This document shows, piece after piece, positions 25,401-32,327 of a stretch of DNA of 64,000 bases. The notes under the pieces were generated by a model. The model made no database searches. It was not told where the DNA came from and saw only the letters and a program-made list of their open reading frames with translations. How positions within the stretch are numbered: the first letter of the stretch is position 1; each line of letters begins with the position of its first letter. The DNA comes from Arion vulgaris (lineage: Eukaryota; Mollusca; Gastropoda; Stylommatophora; Arionidae): contig CM036765.1 in NCBI GenBank assembly GCA_020796225.1, forward strand, positions 6,358,805 through 6,422,804, in the 5' to 3' direction. Made by a program: the position numbers and the translations under genes.

Positions 25401-26912
25401 TAGTGAAGACCAACATCTATATTTGAATACACAAAAATAAAAATCATGTCAACTGACAAAGCAAAAGGCTCACCTAACATCCAAGTAAATAATGAAGAAC
25501 TACAATGTGTAGAGAGCTATGAATATCTGGGTTCAATTATTAACAATAACGGTGACTGCTCCAAAGAGATCTCAAGAAGATTGGCAATAGCAATCAAGAA
25601 GTTAAACACAATGAAGAACATGTGGTAAAGCACCTGCAAAATTCTAAAATTAAAAATATTGAGAGCATGCATTTTCCCAGTGGCTACTTATGGTTGTGAA
25701 TCATGGACTATTACACAGAAATTAAGAACGAAAATCCAGTCCTTCAAAACTAAATGCTACAGAAAGATCCTACGAATACCATGGACAGAAAAAGAAAGAA
25801 CACTGATATCCTGAAAGAACTAAATGTTAAAGAGAATTGGCTGATAAACAACATACTATACATAAAAATTACATACTTTGGTCACATCAAGCGTCACGAT
25901 GGCCTGGAAAGAACAATACTAGAAGACAGGGTCCCAGGACGCAGAGGCAGACCAAGAAGAAGATGGCTACAAGATATTAAAGAAACCATGAACATAACCA
26001 TCGACGAAGTGGGTGAACTGGCAAGAGACAGAGTGAATTTGCACAGATAGTAACTTTTTATTTTCTTCTAAACTTCTGTTGATTTTATTCCTAGGAATAA
26101 ATGCTCTGGCAGCCATCACAGTAGAAGACTTAATAAAGAAACAACTAGAAAACGTCAAAGAAGCAACTGCAACTGGCATCACTAAAGTTCTTGTATTCGT
26201 CTATGGAATTCTGATCATAGGTCTCGCGTATGGAGCTAATTCTGTTGACGGACCAATTTCCCAGATGTTTGCAACCAGTATTGGCGTCTGTAGCGGCCCA
26301 GTTTTAGGAATATTCCTACTTGGTGCACTTTTTCCTTGGACGAACAAATATGGAGCTATTTCTGGGTGTTTCATTTCCATTGTTATCAGCATGTGGATTG
26401 CATTGGGAAATAAAATGTACGGAGTAAATGAGATGCCATTGCCCTTCCCTCCAACTGATATGTGCCGTGGTAATAATTCCGAGAATGGAATACACAACGG
26501 TACTGTATCAATGCCATATTTAACAAATATGTCATTATATTCATACATTGGCAATCTGTCATCGATTGAGAATATTTCAATAGGAGAAGATAACCCTCAG
26601 ATTTTCCGTTTTTATCTCTATGATATCTGTTTTGAATGGTACGGAGTTATTGGCACTTTAATTAGCCTCATTCTAGGTGTTACAATCAGTTACGTAACGA
26701 GACGACAATGTAAATCAGTTACAGACGAGAAGTTACTTTTTCCCTTCGTTCGAAAATTTTGGTTGTCGAAATCGCATGACGTGGTAAGCGAAAAGTATGA
26801 CGAGGATACCAAAAACAGTCTCCTGGTGTCTAATTCTGTCTTCAAAAAGGATCCTGTATTTGATAATGCAGTTAATGAAAATCATGATCATCAAATAATT
26901 TCTCAGATTTGA
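7259..26912 (+). CDS. SLC5A8-like sodium-coupled monocarboxylate transporter, whole gene
   Basis: Seven coding exons join in phase at 7259-7447, 10129-10397, 18182-18335, 19367-19508, 20033-20213, 23748-23877 and 26095-26912. They give about 627 residues, the usual length for SLC5 sodium/solute symporters, which drive monocarboxylates such as lactate, butyrate or nicotinate into the cell with sodium. Family blocks appear in order: GGRRM, PLRLTSV, SVVWTD, SSLQR, FSASLSTVSSG, INALAAITVEDLI. All six introns use GT-AG. Exon 2 lacks one base, so this assembled copy is broken unless that is a sequencing error. The rest of the gene shows no decay, which argues for a functional gene. Substrate cannot be read from sequence; insect-type multivitamin transporters in the same family are an alternative. 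Confidence 0.9.
7580..7965 (+). mobile_element. SINE-C copy in intron 1
   Basis: Forward-oriented copy of the element at 1390-1850. The tRNA-like head is near 7590 and the tail TATCAATCATTCATCC near 7955. It shares the internal block GGACCCTCG..GGCGCTAC. Confidence 0.65.
7995..8790 (-). mobile_element. RTE-like LINE 3' part, family 2
   Basis: On the minus strand, 8786-8454 encodes the post-RT region (VYQAIVLTTLLYASETWT, CLRRILKINWQDKIPD, RWVGHVARMPD). After a frameshift 8388-7996 continues with SLKCFDIDNTCWESIAQDR, then a C-terminal CPTCGRGFCSRI zinc-like motif. This is the standard tail of an abundant animal LINE family. The RT palm is missing and the copy is dead. It lies antisense in intron 1. 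Confidence 0.88.
8880..9005 (-). mobile_element. tRNA-like SINE head fragment
   Basis: The minus strand holds an A-box-like TGTAGCGTAGAGGGTAGTG and a B-box-like GGGTTCAATTTCCC about 45 bases apart, at pol III promoter spacing. There is no full cloverleaf, so I read it as a SINE head and not a tRNA gene. Confidence 0.5.
9010..9770 (-). mobile_element. LINE 3' part (HIKRH-type family)
   Basis: Minus-strand sequence encodes, with frameshifts, the post-RT tail: a CYRRVLRISW-like block near 9390, then GRRMRGRPRRRWVQDVIVDL and a TAADTSQL block at 9245-9100. Relatives are at 18990, 25050, 34500, 38990 and 52600. Weak homology to the same family continues to about 9770. Confidence 0.7.
9770..10030 (-). 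mobile_element. SINE-B copy
   Basis: Tail near 9775, CATATCGACCACTTGTTAAACC, CTTTTTATTTACTATGGT, and the core CACCTCTTACGACATGG at 9946. It ends about 100 bp before exon 2. Confidence 0.7.
10129..10397 (+). CDS. transporter exon 2, one-base deletion
   Basis: The acceptor TCTGAACAG|TCAGGC opens frame 0 and encodes SGISLVGAVTDVYMYG through PLMYPLRLTSV (helices 2-3). A stop then appears at 10276-10278. One base later the expected family sequence resumes (YLQMRFDS, then VIIGLLQTLFYMAIALLSPA) and runs to the donor CTGCAG|GTTTGA. The exon is 269 bases, so one missing base near 10275 explains both the stop and the phase: 270 would give exactly 90 codons. Either the allele is inactivated or the assembly has an error. 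Confidence 0.85.
10430..10545. repeat. (ATC/CAT)n simple repeat
   Basis: Degenerate CATCAT/TTATCA trinucleotide tract just inside intron 2. Confidence 0.9.
10626..12812 (-). mobile_element. wide-spaced DDE transposon, copy 1
   Basis: A 2187 bp element bounded by about 105 bp terminal inverted repeats starting TAGTCTGTCCATTAATTCGT and flanked by TA on both sides (10624-10625, 12813-12814), the Tc1/mariner-group target duplication. It carries one transposase on the minus strand. Copy 2 at 21537-23721 is nearly identical by eye. It sits in intron 2, 228 bp after exon 2, antisense to the gene. Confidence 0.93.
11102..12366 (-). pseudogene. IS630/Tc1/mariner-group transposase, frameshifted (copy 1)
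   Basis: Reads from ATG 12366 to a stop at 11102, about 420 codons if in one frame. The N-terminal part holds a helix-turn-helix-like segment. First catalytic Asp is in VYLDESWVN (12017-11757 frame), the second in LVMDNASYHN and the Glu in HLNPIELVW (11665-11102 frame). I count 83 residues between the second Asp and the Glu, far beyond the 34-41 of classic Tc1 or mariner enzymes. Frame changes lie near 12208 and between about 11785 and 11665. Copy 2 has different lesions. Confidence 0.88.
12815..13130. other. no gene seen
   Basis: AT-rich intron 2 DNA with no repeat I recognise. Confidence 0.4.
13138..13470. repeat. (CAT/ATC)n simple repeat
   Basis: Long CATCATCACCAT tract with TTATCACC variants toward the right. 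The serine/proline- and methionine-rich frames over it are artefacts. Confidence 0.95.
13750..13967. mobile_element. piggyBac-like MITE
   Basis: Terminal inverted repeats CCCTTTCGCTGCTA at the left and its near-complement (TAGCAGCTAAAGGG) at the right. The right flank is TTAA (13968-13971); the left flank is CTAG, probably a decayed TTAA. It is 218 bp and has no coding capacity. Confidence 0.6.
13972..15035. other. intron 2 interior, little recognisable
   Basis: AT-rich DNA without exons. A short remnant of the RNase H-type LINE tail lies near 14800-14870 (GAGCACCTATGGGTCTGCCC). Nothing else is supported. Confidence 0.45.
15040..15470 (+). mobile_element. LINE RNase H end and C-terminal tail
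   Basis: Encodes GHAGVSGNERADRLAG (end of RNase H, about 15110-15160). From 15182 it continues as a tail with LTRLRKMGVNIGAARNER, INQHRTGVL and GSEHLWTCPEYY. Copies of the same tail are at 27610-28115 and 54690-54895. It lies in intron 2 in gene orientation. Confidence 0.8.
15530..16210 (+). mobile_element. RTE-like family 1 LINE tail, split by a second LINE
   Basis: The tail seen at 2905 is present in two pieces, 15530-15725 and 16129-16210. Between them lies another LINE tail (15726-16128). The ten-base AATTTCATGG is repeated at 15716-15725 and 16129-16138, the expected target-site duplication. Confidence 0.8.
15726..16128 (+). mobile_element. nested LINE tail with (AACT)n end
   Basis: Encodes, with frameshifts, CLRRILNLKWSDFRPNT, RARWNYIGHTLRMDERR, an REKENEEDQER-like basic stretch and an NRETWRAMTSALCATH-like end. 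It finishes in CTAACTAACT. It is a separate family from its host, and 5' truncated. Confidence 0.8.
16210..17575 (-). mobile_element. LINE 3' region expanded by an internal minisatellite
   Basis: The two ends are ordinary LINE sequence: 16212-16270 matches the 3' terminus seen at 400 and 6165, and 17390-17575 matches the block that should follow it, as at 480-640 and 34600-34790. Between them the CTCTCTCATAGACCAGATGTC segment is amplified. Confidence 0.8.
16270..17393. repeat. 46 bp minisatellite derived from LINE sequence
   Basis: About 24-25 copies of a unit made of CATAGACCAGATGTCGTGTA, TCTGCATCCG and AAATTTCTCTCTCTCT. Copies vary by small indels in the CT run and the GTGT step. Minus-strand frames repeating SMREREISDADTRHLVYE are by-products. 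Confidence 0.95.
17690..18130 (+). mobile_element. LINE tail fragment with internal duplication
   Basis: Matches the minus-strand family at 31030-31440 (RLKWFEHLIR-type tail). The block ACATCAGCAT.AGAA.GAAAGTTGG occurs twice, about 68 bases apart (17750 and 17818). Stops are frequent. Confidence 0.55.
18182..18335 (+). CDS. transporter exon 3
   Basis: Acceptor TTGATCAG|GCTGGA, donor AAAG|GTATGT, 154 bases, phase 0 in and 1 out. It encodes AGTAMPMWISVGILGFVG, then TAMGGIKSVVWTDAIQSIVM and LGGILIIIIK. The GG(I/L)K.VVWTD block is one of the most conserved in SLC5 monocarboxylate transporters. Confidence 0.9.
18368..18606 (+). mobile_element. SINE-D copy (tRNA-derived)
   Basis: The head GAGTCGCAGTAGTGTAATTG carries an A box and GGGTTCAATTCC is a good B box. 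The body contains GAAAGCACTGGGAAGTAAAG. It begins about 30 bases after exon 3. Relatives are at 42195 (minus), 42845 and 45445. Confidence 0.7.
19080..19295 (+). mobile_element. LINE 3' terminus (HIKRH-type family)
   Basis: Encodes GLEKTIMEGGIQAKWRRGRP, RRWIQDVTNGF and ITAAEAD, then the non-coding terminus GTTCTGCTCAGGAGAAGCTA. It ends about 70 bases before exon 4. Confidence 0.7.
19367..19508 (+). CDS. transporter exon 4
   Basis: Acceptor TTCTCACAG|GAAACT. It encodes NSIVGGGSAVWEISMAGERI, SLKDSFSPDPRSRNTWWSEI and IGGGVVW, matching the F(N)PDPR.R.T.W...IGG block of the family. I place the donor at TTTG|GTACTT (19508), phase 2, which restores W at the joint with exon 5. A second possible donor, CCT|GTTTAA at 19523, has the same phase and would add five residues. 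Confidence 0.82.
19536..19600. repeat. (CAT)n microsatellite
   Basis: CATCATCATCAT with CACC variants, just inside intron 4. Confidence 0.9.
20033..20213 (+). CDS. transporter exon 5
   Basis: Acceptor ACATAATAG|GTTTGG, donor TTTCAG|GTAACC, 181 bases, phase 2 in and 0 out. It encodes FGLMCSQSSLQRISAM, then KDAKNAFYINGVINALLGFL and IAGLGLVVYAYF, ending HCDPFQ. Q..(V/L)QR and the YxxxxCDP end are SLC5 hallmarks. Confidence 0.88.
20330..20625 (-). mobile_element. SINE with SINE-A head and a different tail
   Basis: On the minus strand the head near 20620-20530 (CGCCCGAGTGATTACCGAGG, then GTGTAAAGAATAG and the GCATGTCGTAAGAGGCGACT core) equals SINE-A. After the core it diverges into GGGCGTGGGGCTAGC and an unrelated 3' body. 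It is either a chimeric or a sister SINE family. Confidence 0.6.
20770..20955 (-). mobile_element. SINE-C head fragment
   Basis: Contains the right-hand part of SINE-C (GATCTCACCTACACTGAGATC, GAGCGAACC, CGAGATGCGAGCACCTAA). The tail half is absent. Confidence 0.6.
21060..21430 (+). mobile_element. LINE C-terminal tail (CxCG type)
   Basis: Encodes EQVVILRLRTGHNRFRSHMY, then VLCICGQAHQTAEHIL, a stop, VCPEYEILRQTHL and KTVKFIQETMLNI. This is the domain downstream of RNase H in jockey/R1-like LINEs. It lies in intron 5, immediately upstream of transposon copy 2. Confidence 0.8.
21537..23721 (-). mobile_element. wide-spaced DDE transposon, copy 2
   Basis: A 2185 bp element with the same terminal repeats as copy 1 and TA duplications at 21535-21536 and 23722-23723. 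Its right end is only 26 bases upstream of exon 6, so the exon 6 polypyrimidine tract lies between the transposon tip and the exon. Any branch point further upstream must lie inside the transposon. Confidence 0.93.
22012..23337 (-). pseudogene. IS630/Tc1/mariner-group transposase, frameshifted (copy 2)
   Basis: Same protein as in copy 1: N-terminal part at 23337-23044, first Asp in DESWVN at 22778, second Asp in LVMDNASYHN and Glu in HLNPIELVW within 22575-22012. The frame breaks near 23065 (a T run one base shorter than in copy 1), near 22780 and around 22590. Lesions differ from copy 1, so the two decayed independently or sit in an error-prone assembly. Confidence 0.88.
23748..23877 (+). 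CDS. transporter exon 6
   Basis: Acceptor TTTCAACAG|GCTGGA, donor TCTG|GTAAGT, 130 bases, phase 0 in and 1 out. It encodes AGLISNANQLPPYFVLHAM, KDWPGIGGVYVAMLFSASLS and TVSSG. The LPYFV and FSASLSTVSS blocks, which line the sodium site region in SLC5, are intact. Confidence 0.92.
23930..24500. repeat. 32 bp minisatellite in intron 6
   Basis: About 17 copies of a unit starting GATATGTGCACTGACAAAAT and ending TTAATGTTTTTA. The right half is very regular; the left half is more diverged and varies in length. It begins about 50 bases after exon 6. Confidence 0.95.
24598..25015 (-). mobile_element. SINE-C copy
   Basis: Full-length relative of 1390-1850: GATTGATTGAATGATTGATA tail at the left, GCACCGGCGAGGGTCC, GCAGTGGCTTT-like block replaced by CAGCGGCTTTCCAGCCTG, and the tRNA-like head at the right. 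Confidence 0.65.
25050..26050 (+). mobile_element. LINE RT 3' half, HIKRH-type family
   Basis: Sense-oriented in intron 6. Over several frames it encodes RT palm pieces GARQGCIFSPYLFNIYAEN (25190-25250) and RYADDTVLLST (25325-25360, the YADD active site). These are followed by VESYEYLGSIINNNGDCSKE, a VATYGCESWTIT block, TYFGHIKRHDGLERTI, RRGRPRRRWLQDIKETM and DEVGELARDR. It ends about 45 bases before exon 7. Frameshifts make it inactive. The endonuclease is missing. Confidence 0.88.
26095..26912 (+). CDS. transporter exon 7 (terminal)
   Basis: Acceptor TTTATTCCTAG|GAATAA, phase 1 in, 272 codons to TGA at 26910-26912. It starts INALAAITVEDLIKKQLENV and carries the last helices (KVLVFVYGILIIGLAYG, GPVLGIFLLGALFPW, GAISGCFISIVISMWIALG, WYGVIGTLISLILGVTISYV). 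A loop between them has five N-glycosylation sequons (NNS, NGT, NMS, NLS, NIS), consistent with an extracellular loop. The last ~70 residues are a charged cytosolic tail. The frame is clean throughout. Confidence 0.93.
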
Positions 26913-27605
26913 TGTTCGTAACATTTTTTTTTCGTTAGCCTGTTAAGAATTCGGGTGTAGAATCAGGGCTATGATACAGAGAGGTGGCCGCATCAGGCGG
27001 TACTGTAAGGGGCGACATAAATAGCGAAATCAAACTACAATTTGATCCATTTAATAATTAAAATCTTTAAGCATCGCTTGTTGTAGTTGATATTTTTATT
27101 ATTATTTTAAAGAAGTTTAAATTATCAAAATAAAAATAGTATTCGTACATTTTGTAATTTTTTTTTTTAAATCTCGATCGAAGGTTATTTTAAATACAAT
27201 AAATATTTAAGGGGCGATATTTCAAAAGCTTACGTTATACTGAGAAAATATACCGCACGCCCTGCGTACAATGACTAATTTTTGTGGGACAGCTTGCTTT
27301 CTTTATCACAAGTGTCCGTTGCCATTTAAGCAAGCATTACTCCAACTTCAGAGTCACTCGTAATTTAGATCCCCAAGTAAAGGATCAGGGTCTCATGTAG
27401 TCCAACCGCGTACTGTGTGCATACTGATAATTTGTTGTCCTATTTTCCCTTGAACGCTGAAATTTCCTCGGTACGTTCTCACTAGCGCAGCTTGTATCAA
27501 CATCGCTATCAGCTACAACTAACTATATTTATTTTTGGATTGTTCATGTCTACACTCGCTTCACAATCTATATTAGTGGTTGTTTATTATGAACAAACGA
27601 AACAT
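26913..27605 (+). other. 3' untranslated region and flank of the transporter
   Basis: AT-rich, no exon or repeat recognised. It contains two AATAAA hexamers (27129-27134 and 27198-27203) 220-290 bases after the stop, either of which could direct polyadenylation. Confidence 0.5.
27129..27134 (+). terminator. candidate polyadenylation signal
   Basis: Canonical AATAAA 217 bases after the transporter stop codon. A second one is at 27198-27203. AT-rich DNA produces this word by chance, so the assignment is tentative. Confidence 0.4.
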
Positions 27606-27609
27606 TCTA

Positions 27610-28115
27610 CTTGTCATCTGGCTGGAGTCACAAAACTACACTCATGGTCATTCTGACTGATTCATTGAGTAGGATCTGAAAGGTGGGGGCCCGGTTCGGT
27701 GCGCAGGCAATGGACTGAATCACTGCAGGCGTCAACAATTAGCAGAATTACACTTGTCTTTGTTCCGGGGCACATGGGTGTCGTTTGCAATGAGAGAGCA
27801 GACAGGCTGGCTGGCTCTGCCGCTATATCAGAGGCCAGCCAATGGACAGAGCTGACATCGTAACGCCCTCATAGAGCGTGGCCGCAGAAGACCTTCATCT
27901 AAACCAATCCACGTCAACTACTAGATTGCGAGAACTGGGTTTGAAGACTGGTGTGGCAAGAATGGAACGGTACAACAGGTATACGAGTAGGCTCATCAAT
28001 CAAAATAGAACTGGTACGGTCATTCGCGGGACGCTGTTGGAGATATTGCGAATTAGATCGGAGCACCTATGGACATGTCCGGAGTGCCAATGAAGATATT
28101 CCAAATTGAAACTGA
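27610..28115 (+). mobile_element. LINE RNase H domain and tail
   Basis: Encodes VILTDSL (RNase H core, 27640), FVPGHMGVVCNERADRLAGS (27760) and a tail with TRLRELGLKTGVARMER, LINQNRTGTV and SEHLWTCPECQ before a stop at about 28091. Frames change between blocks. The same family is at 15040, 54690 and on the minus strand at 55570. Confidence 0.8.
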
Positions 28116-28139
28116 AGTTCAGTACTGATGTTGTACCCA

Positions 28140-28290
28140 CATTTTTTACTGATGTCTTCATTTCTAAACCGGTCTCTTCTTGATACTTCTAACATTCTAC
28201 GTAGACACTTCCCTTTCTCGTGACTAGATTTCTTATATCTTTCGAAGTCAGCGTTCAGGCTTGGCACTGATAGCATAATGTTAGGAGAAA
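28140..28290 (-). mobile_element. LINE tail fragment
   Basis: Minus strand encodes a KGKCLRRMLEVSRRDRFRNE block, the post-RT helical segment also seen at 53900 and 62130. Confidence 0.55.
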
Positions 28291-28900
28291 GATTGTGTTG
28301 TACAATGCTCTTTTAGTATTCATGGTGGCGTGGTGGTTGATAAGAATTGTATACCGCAGTTATGAAAGTTTAGATCGATCTGTGGACCTGTGATACTAGC
28401 TTCAAAACAGCAGGAACAAATTTGGCAAACCTGATCAACTTACAATCACGAAAAAACCACCCATGACCACGTCCATGCTCCCTTCCTTATTGCTGACATC
28501 TGAACAGGAGTCATCTCTGACAGACTTCTATAAAACACATCAGATCTCACAGCATGTTGCGGTATAATTCAGCATATGTGGTGTTATAACTCCGGTTTTT
28601 ATGGTCCTAAAATCTGATCAGTAACCTATGTGTACACATGTGTGCTATTTAACAATATGCTTTCCAGGCTATAGGGGTGGGATTGAAACTGACACCTCAA
28701 ATATGTTGGGTTTTATTAAACACTGGTTTTTAAACTGCGTTTAAAAACCGAGATTTACTATGTTGATTTCAGCATTACATATTTTAGAATGTGAACTGAA
28801 AATCTAATAAAATTATTGATATCTTAAATCATTAATTTGTTATATTGAAAGTGAAATAGAAGAAGAGAAAGAAGGAGTATGTTTTTGACTTTGTAAGAGT
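28291..28900. other. no gene seen
   Basis: AT-rich intergenic DNA between the two host genes. No exon, RNA or repeat I can name. Confidence 0.4.
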
Positions 28901-28904
28901 TATT

Positions 28905-29310
28905 GAGGAAAGTATGCCAGTATGGCATTAGCTGAGACAGATGTCAATGGACAGTGGATGGGTAAAAAATGGCTAGACATCTAAAGGAAACACAGAGAAG
29001 ATCGTTGGAAAGATAGTTAAAAGATTCAAGACTGACGTGGAAAACAATTAATAGAGAAAAAGACAGAACCGCAACAATGGAAATATGTTGGGGAAGCCTT
29101 GTATCAAACTTCTTCTTCTTCTTCTTGTGCAGGACACCACTACGATGAACAGTGGATGGGTAAAATAAATATCTGAACGTCTAAAGAAAACATGGAAGAT
29201 AGTGAAAAAGGTGGAAGATTTGTGCTTTACGTAGAAAACTTAATAGATAAACAGTAGAACCCCAACAATGGAAAAAAAGGTTGTGGAAGCTTTATATCAA
29301 ACAGTGCACA
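28905..29310 (+). repeat. two tandem diverged copies of a LINE tail
   Basis: About 28945-29115 and 29140-29305 are copies of each other (GGACAGTGGATGGGTAAAA, a CATCTAAAGGAAAC/CGTCTAAAGAAAAC step, CAACAATGGAAA, a GGAAGC..TATATCAAAC end). A CTTCTTCTTCTTCTT tract separates them. Confidence 0.6.
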
Positions 29311-29875
29311 AAGAGCACATATAATTCAAATATTACAAATATTATAACAAAAATCAACAAAAGAAATTTAAATCATGAATAGAAGTCATTAAATTAATCA
29401 AAATGCTGAACAAAATTTCTTAGATGCAGTTTTAGTCTTAGCAGAATATGTTTATTACTAATCGATACAGTCACAATTATTGCAATATTGATTCGTCATA
29501 TTGATGACGTCATAACAGCGTCATTAGAAACAACAAATTGTACCAATCAACAAGCACTATAAACAGCTGTTGAGAAACGTGCATATTAATAATATTAAGC
29601 AAAGCCATAATTATGTTCTTCTTCTTCATCTTAATGAGTTTTCAGTATACTAAATGTATATCCAGACAGGCTTCGTGACTAGCAAGTTGAAAACCTCTGA
29701 ACTGGTGACAAAAATGCATACAATTATTGTTGTATAACGTGCGCACTGTTGTATCACCCTTCGAAGATTCCTGGTCTCTCGGAACTAAAGATGTAGTATT
29801 GTGTATAAGGAATATTGCCAATAGACTATTTGCATCCTGATGTTCGAAGAAGTCTGAAATAATATAGTAACAACA
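29311..29875. other. no gene seen
   Basis: AT-rich, no supported feature. Confidence 0.4.
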
Positions 29876-29879
29876 TGTA

Positions 29880-30920
29880 TAAGATAAGCTGATGACACAA
29901 TTCTCATGGCTACAAATGAACAAGATCTACAAGATTTGATAGACATACTAGTGAGAGAAAGTGAAAAGAAATGATTAAGCATGAATATAAATAAAACAGG
30001 GGTAATGGTTATCTCCAAGAAACACGAACATGATATATCAAAATAAATAACACAACACTGAAACAAGTTCATCGATTCAAGTATCTGGGAAGATTTCTAT
30101 CCTCAGATAGATGTAAACCAGAGATTAGAAGTACAGGGTGTTCAAGATAATAGCAGCCTGTGAATGGAGTCAATCTGGCATTATATATGAAAATGAGAAG
30201 GTTCAGTTATGACGTAGTATAGGTCAAGGTTATGTGACGGTATGTAATTGTAGTGCGGGAAGGGGCGATGAACAAATGTGACGTAAAACGAGCTAGTCAG
30301 AACCGGTTTAAATAATACATAAACATAACGCGATAGATTATCTGGCAACTTTCGATTTGTCAATGGGGCTGCTTTAATCTTGAACACCTTGTAGAATAGA
30401 ACACGCGAAAGCAGTCTTTATGACAATGAAAAACACACTATGCGTGAATTCATTACCAATGGCACTGCTAAAACGAGTACTCCAGTGCTATATTGAACCA
30501 ATATTTATGTATGGCAGCGAATCATGGACAATTAACTAACAATAAATAATATCATTGGAATCCACGGAGTTGTGGTTTTACAGAAGAATGCTAACAATTC
30601 CATGGACAGCGAAGAAAACAAATAATGAAGTTTTAAATCAGGCATGTATGCAAAGAAATCTTTTCGAAAGAAAAAGAAGCAGACAATCAAGGTTCGTCGG
30701 GCATATAATGCTGCTAAGAGAAGGTTTCCAACAGTTAGTGACAACAGGTAAAATTCAGGGAAGGAGAGATCGTGGTTCGACAAAGGATGTTGGATGGTCT
30801 GACATCGTGGTTCGACAAAAGATCGGCGTCGGAACTGATTATCTGAACCAAGGAGAGTTGTGGAGAGACATGATCGCCTACGCCGACATGCATGGCACTT
30901 GATTGATAAGCTTTTGCAAC
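29880..30920 (+). mobile_element. LINE RT 3' half, split by a MITE
   Basis: The first piece (29880-30131) encodes the palm segment after the active site (TILMATNEQDLQDLIDI, then MNINKTGVMVISKK). The second piece (30394-30920) resumes with RIEHAKAVFMTMKN, VLQCYIEPIFMYGSESWTIN, LWFYRRMLTIPWTAK, SRFVGHIMLLREG and a RDMIAYADMHGT end. The reading across the MITE is continuous once one TA is dropped. Confidence 0.85.
30134..30391. mobile_element. mariner-type MITE, copy 1
   Basis: A 258 bp element with TIRs CAGGGTGTTCAAGATAATAG at the left and the complement of CAAGGTGTTCAAGATTAAAG at the right. It has TA duplications at 30132-30133 and 30392-30393. No ORF. An inverted copy is at 43091-43344. Confidence 0.88.
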
Positions 30921-31029
30921 AAGTCAATCATTTGTTATAGTGTTTAGTTGTTTGGTTGCTGTTGTTATAATGATAATCAATAAAACTAAAACCGAAATAT
31001 TGAATATAGGAAGAAAACATAAGCTTAAC

Positions 31030-31440
31030 AATGGTAGTGCAATCAGCCAAGTGCAAGAGTTCTAACACATCTTCTTCTGTCGTCACACTGCTACTGGGTT
31101 GTGACCCAGTGTCAGGGTTTTCTGTTTTTGTCTTGCGCTGCTCTAGTGGCTTGGGTGATTATTATTTTTGCTTTTTAGTAGGATTCTGTTATGCCATCTA
31201 ACCATCTTTGTCGTGGTCTTCCTCTCGCTTTCTATTCTGATGTTCTGTTGTAGAAGACTCTGTATACAGTGGAGTTTGGTATGCTTTCTTATTAAATGTT
31301 CGAATCACTTCAATCTTTGTTTCTCAATTGAATTCAAGCAAGGTTCTGTGCCAACTTTCTTTCTTATGCTGATGTTGTCATCTCTGTCTCTTCTGGTGAC
31401 TTGTTTTCCCCAGAGACCGATATGACTGTTTCCGTTTTTT
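31030..31440 (-). mobile_element. LINE tail fragment
   Basis: Minus strand encodes VTRRDRDDNISIRKKVGTEP, LNSIEKQRLKWFEHLIRKHT and a basic ESERKTTTKMVRWHN stretch. It belongs to the family at 17690 and 31920. Confidence 0.7.
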
Positions 31441-31624
31441 TGTACAATACTCTCGGGAGGTGGCGTGTCATTTCTGCGGAAAGGGACCGAGACATATTGG
31501 TCTTCTTTCTCTTTTGTCCTTCTCTGCTTTTTGCCGTTAGGCGTAGCAGGTTTAACTGATGATTGGTTTCCGAGATAGTATACGCTCGGTCGCTTAATAT
31601 GCTGTGGTATTGTGGTTATAATGG

Positions 31625-31915
31625 AAGACTGCAGTAAAACTGTGTAGTAATGGCCAAATACGTAGAAACTAAGTGCTGTAGTTATATAATATACAAAATC
31701 AATGAAAAATACACAGCAACGTTTCGCCCAAAAGACCTTTATCAAGCAAAGCATACAACAGAAGTGAAGAATTTCACTTCTTTCACATCGCACTACATAT
31801 AGACAACAACAATAAATTTTCAACGGACCTAAAATGAAATTCTGTGACTAAAAACAAATAACGAAATAAAATCACAAAATAGAAGTGGAAAACATAAGAT
31901 AAACAATAAATTTCA
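31625..31915 (-). mobile_element. Penelope-like 3' end fragment
   Basis: Non-coding terminal part only: ACTGCAGTAAAACTGTG at 31628, CAGCAACGTTTCGCCC near 31710 and ATCAAGCAAAG at 31741. Layout as at 36071-36530. Confidence 0.75.
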
Positions 31916-31919
31916 AATA

Positions 31920-32198
31920 TATGTGGTATTGCGGAGTTTTAAGATGTCTGTAACTCCATCACTCCATCTTTTTCTTGGCCTGCCATTTCCTCCTGCAGAT
32001 TCCTTTTTTCAGATTATAAACTCTTGCAACTGGTTTATTCAGATTGATTCTCACAATGTGGCCAAACCATTTGAGTCTCTGTTTTTCAAAGAATCTAATA
32101 GCAGGTGTTGTTTCGACTATTCTTCTAATTTCTTCATTTGGATAATGGGTAATGAATACTAATAAATAATAGAAGAATTTGACAACAACAAACATCAA
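31920..32198 (-). mobile_element. LINE tail fragment
   Basis: Minus strand encodes NEEIRRIVETTPAIRFFEKQ, RLKWFGHIVRINL and a KRKWQAKKKME-like basic block. Confidence 0.75.
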
Positions 32199-32251
32199 AC
32201 ATCAAACAACAAACATCAAACAACAAACATCAAACATCAAACATCAAACAA
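32185..32251. repeat. CAAACATC/CAAACAA simple repeat
   Basis: Short tract of AACATCAAAC and CAACAAACATC units just downstream of the predicted last MIC19 exon. Confidence 0.85.
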
Positions 32252-32300
32252 GTGATTATACATACCATTAGAATCAACGATTTGTTGCAATGTTTCATCA

Positions 32301-32327
32301 TTACTTTTTCATGGACAAAGCGATATC
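32301..32327 (-). CDS. MIC19-like last coding exon (predicted)
   Basis: Acceptor TTTTCTAATACCAG|GATATC on the minus strand, phase 0, encodes DIALSMKK and TAA (32301-32303). This gives a C-terminus a few residues beyond the CHCH domain, as in the family. A good polypyrimidine tract supports the acceptor. So few residues cannot prove homology. A donor-like AATG|GTATGT lies downstream at about 32254, so other splice forms are possible. Confidence 0.5.
   Translation of the reverse strand, partial: DIALSMKK

Noticed and set aside
32254..32327. A longer 74-base exon (frame YRFVHEKVMM) ending at a GTATGT donor
   Set aside because: It needs a phase that does not fit the CHCH exon. The phase-0 reading gives a short terminus and a stop instead.
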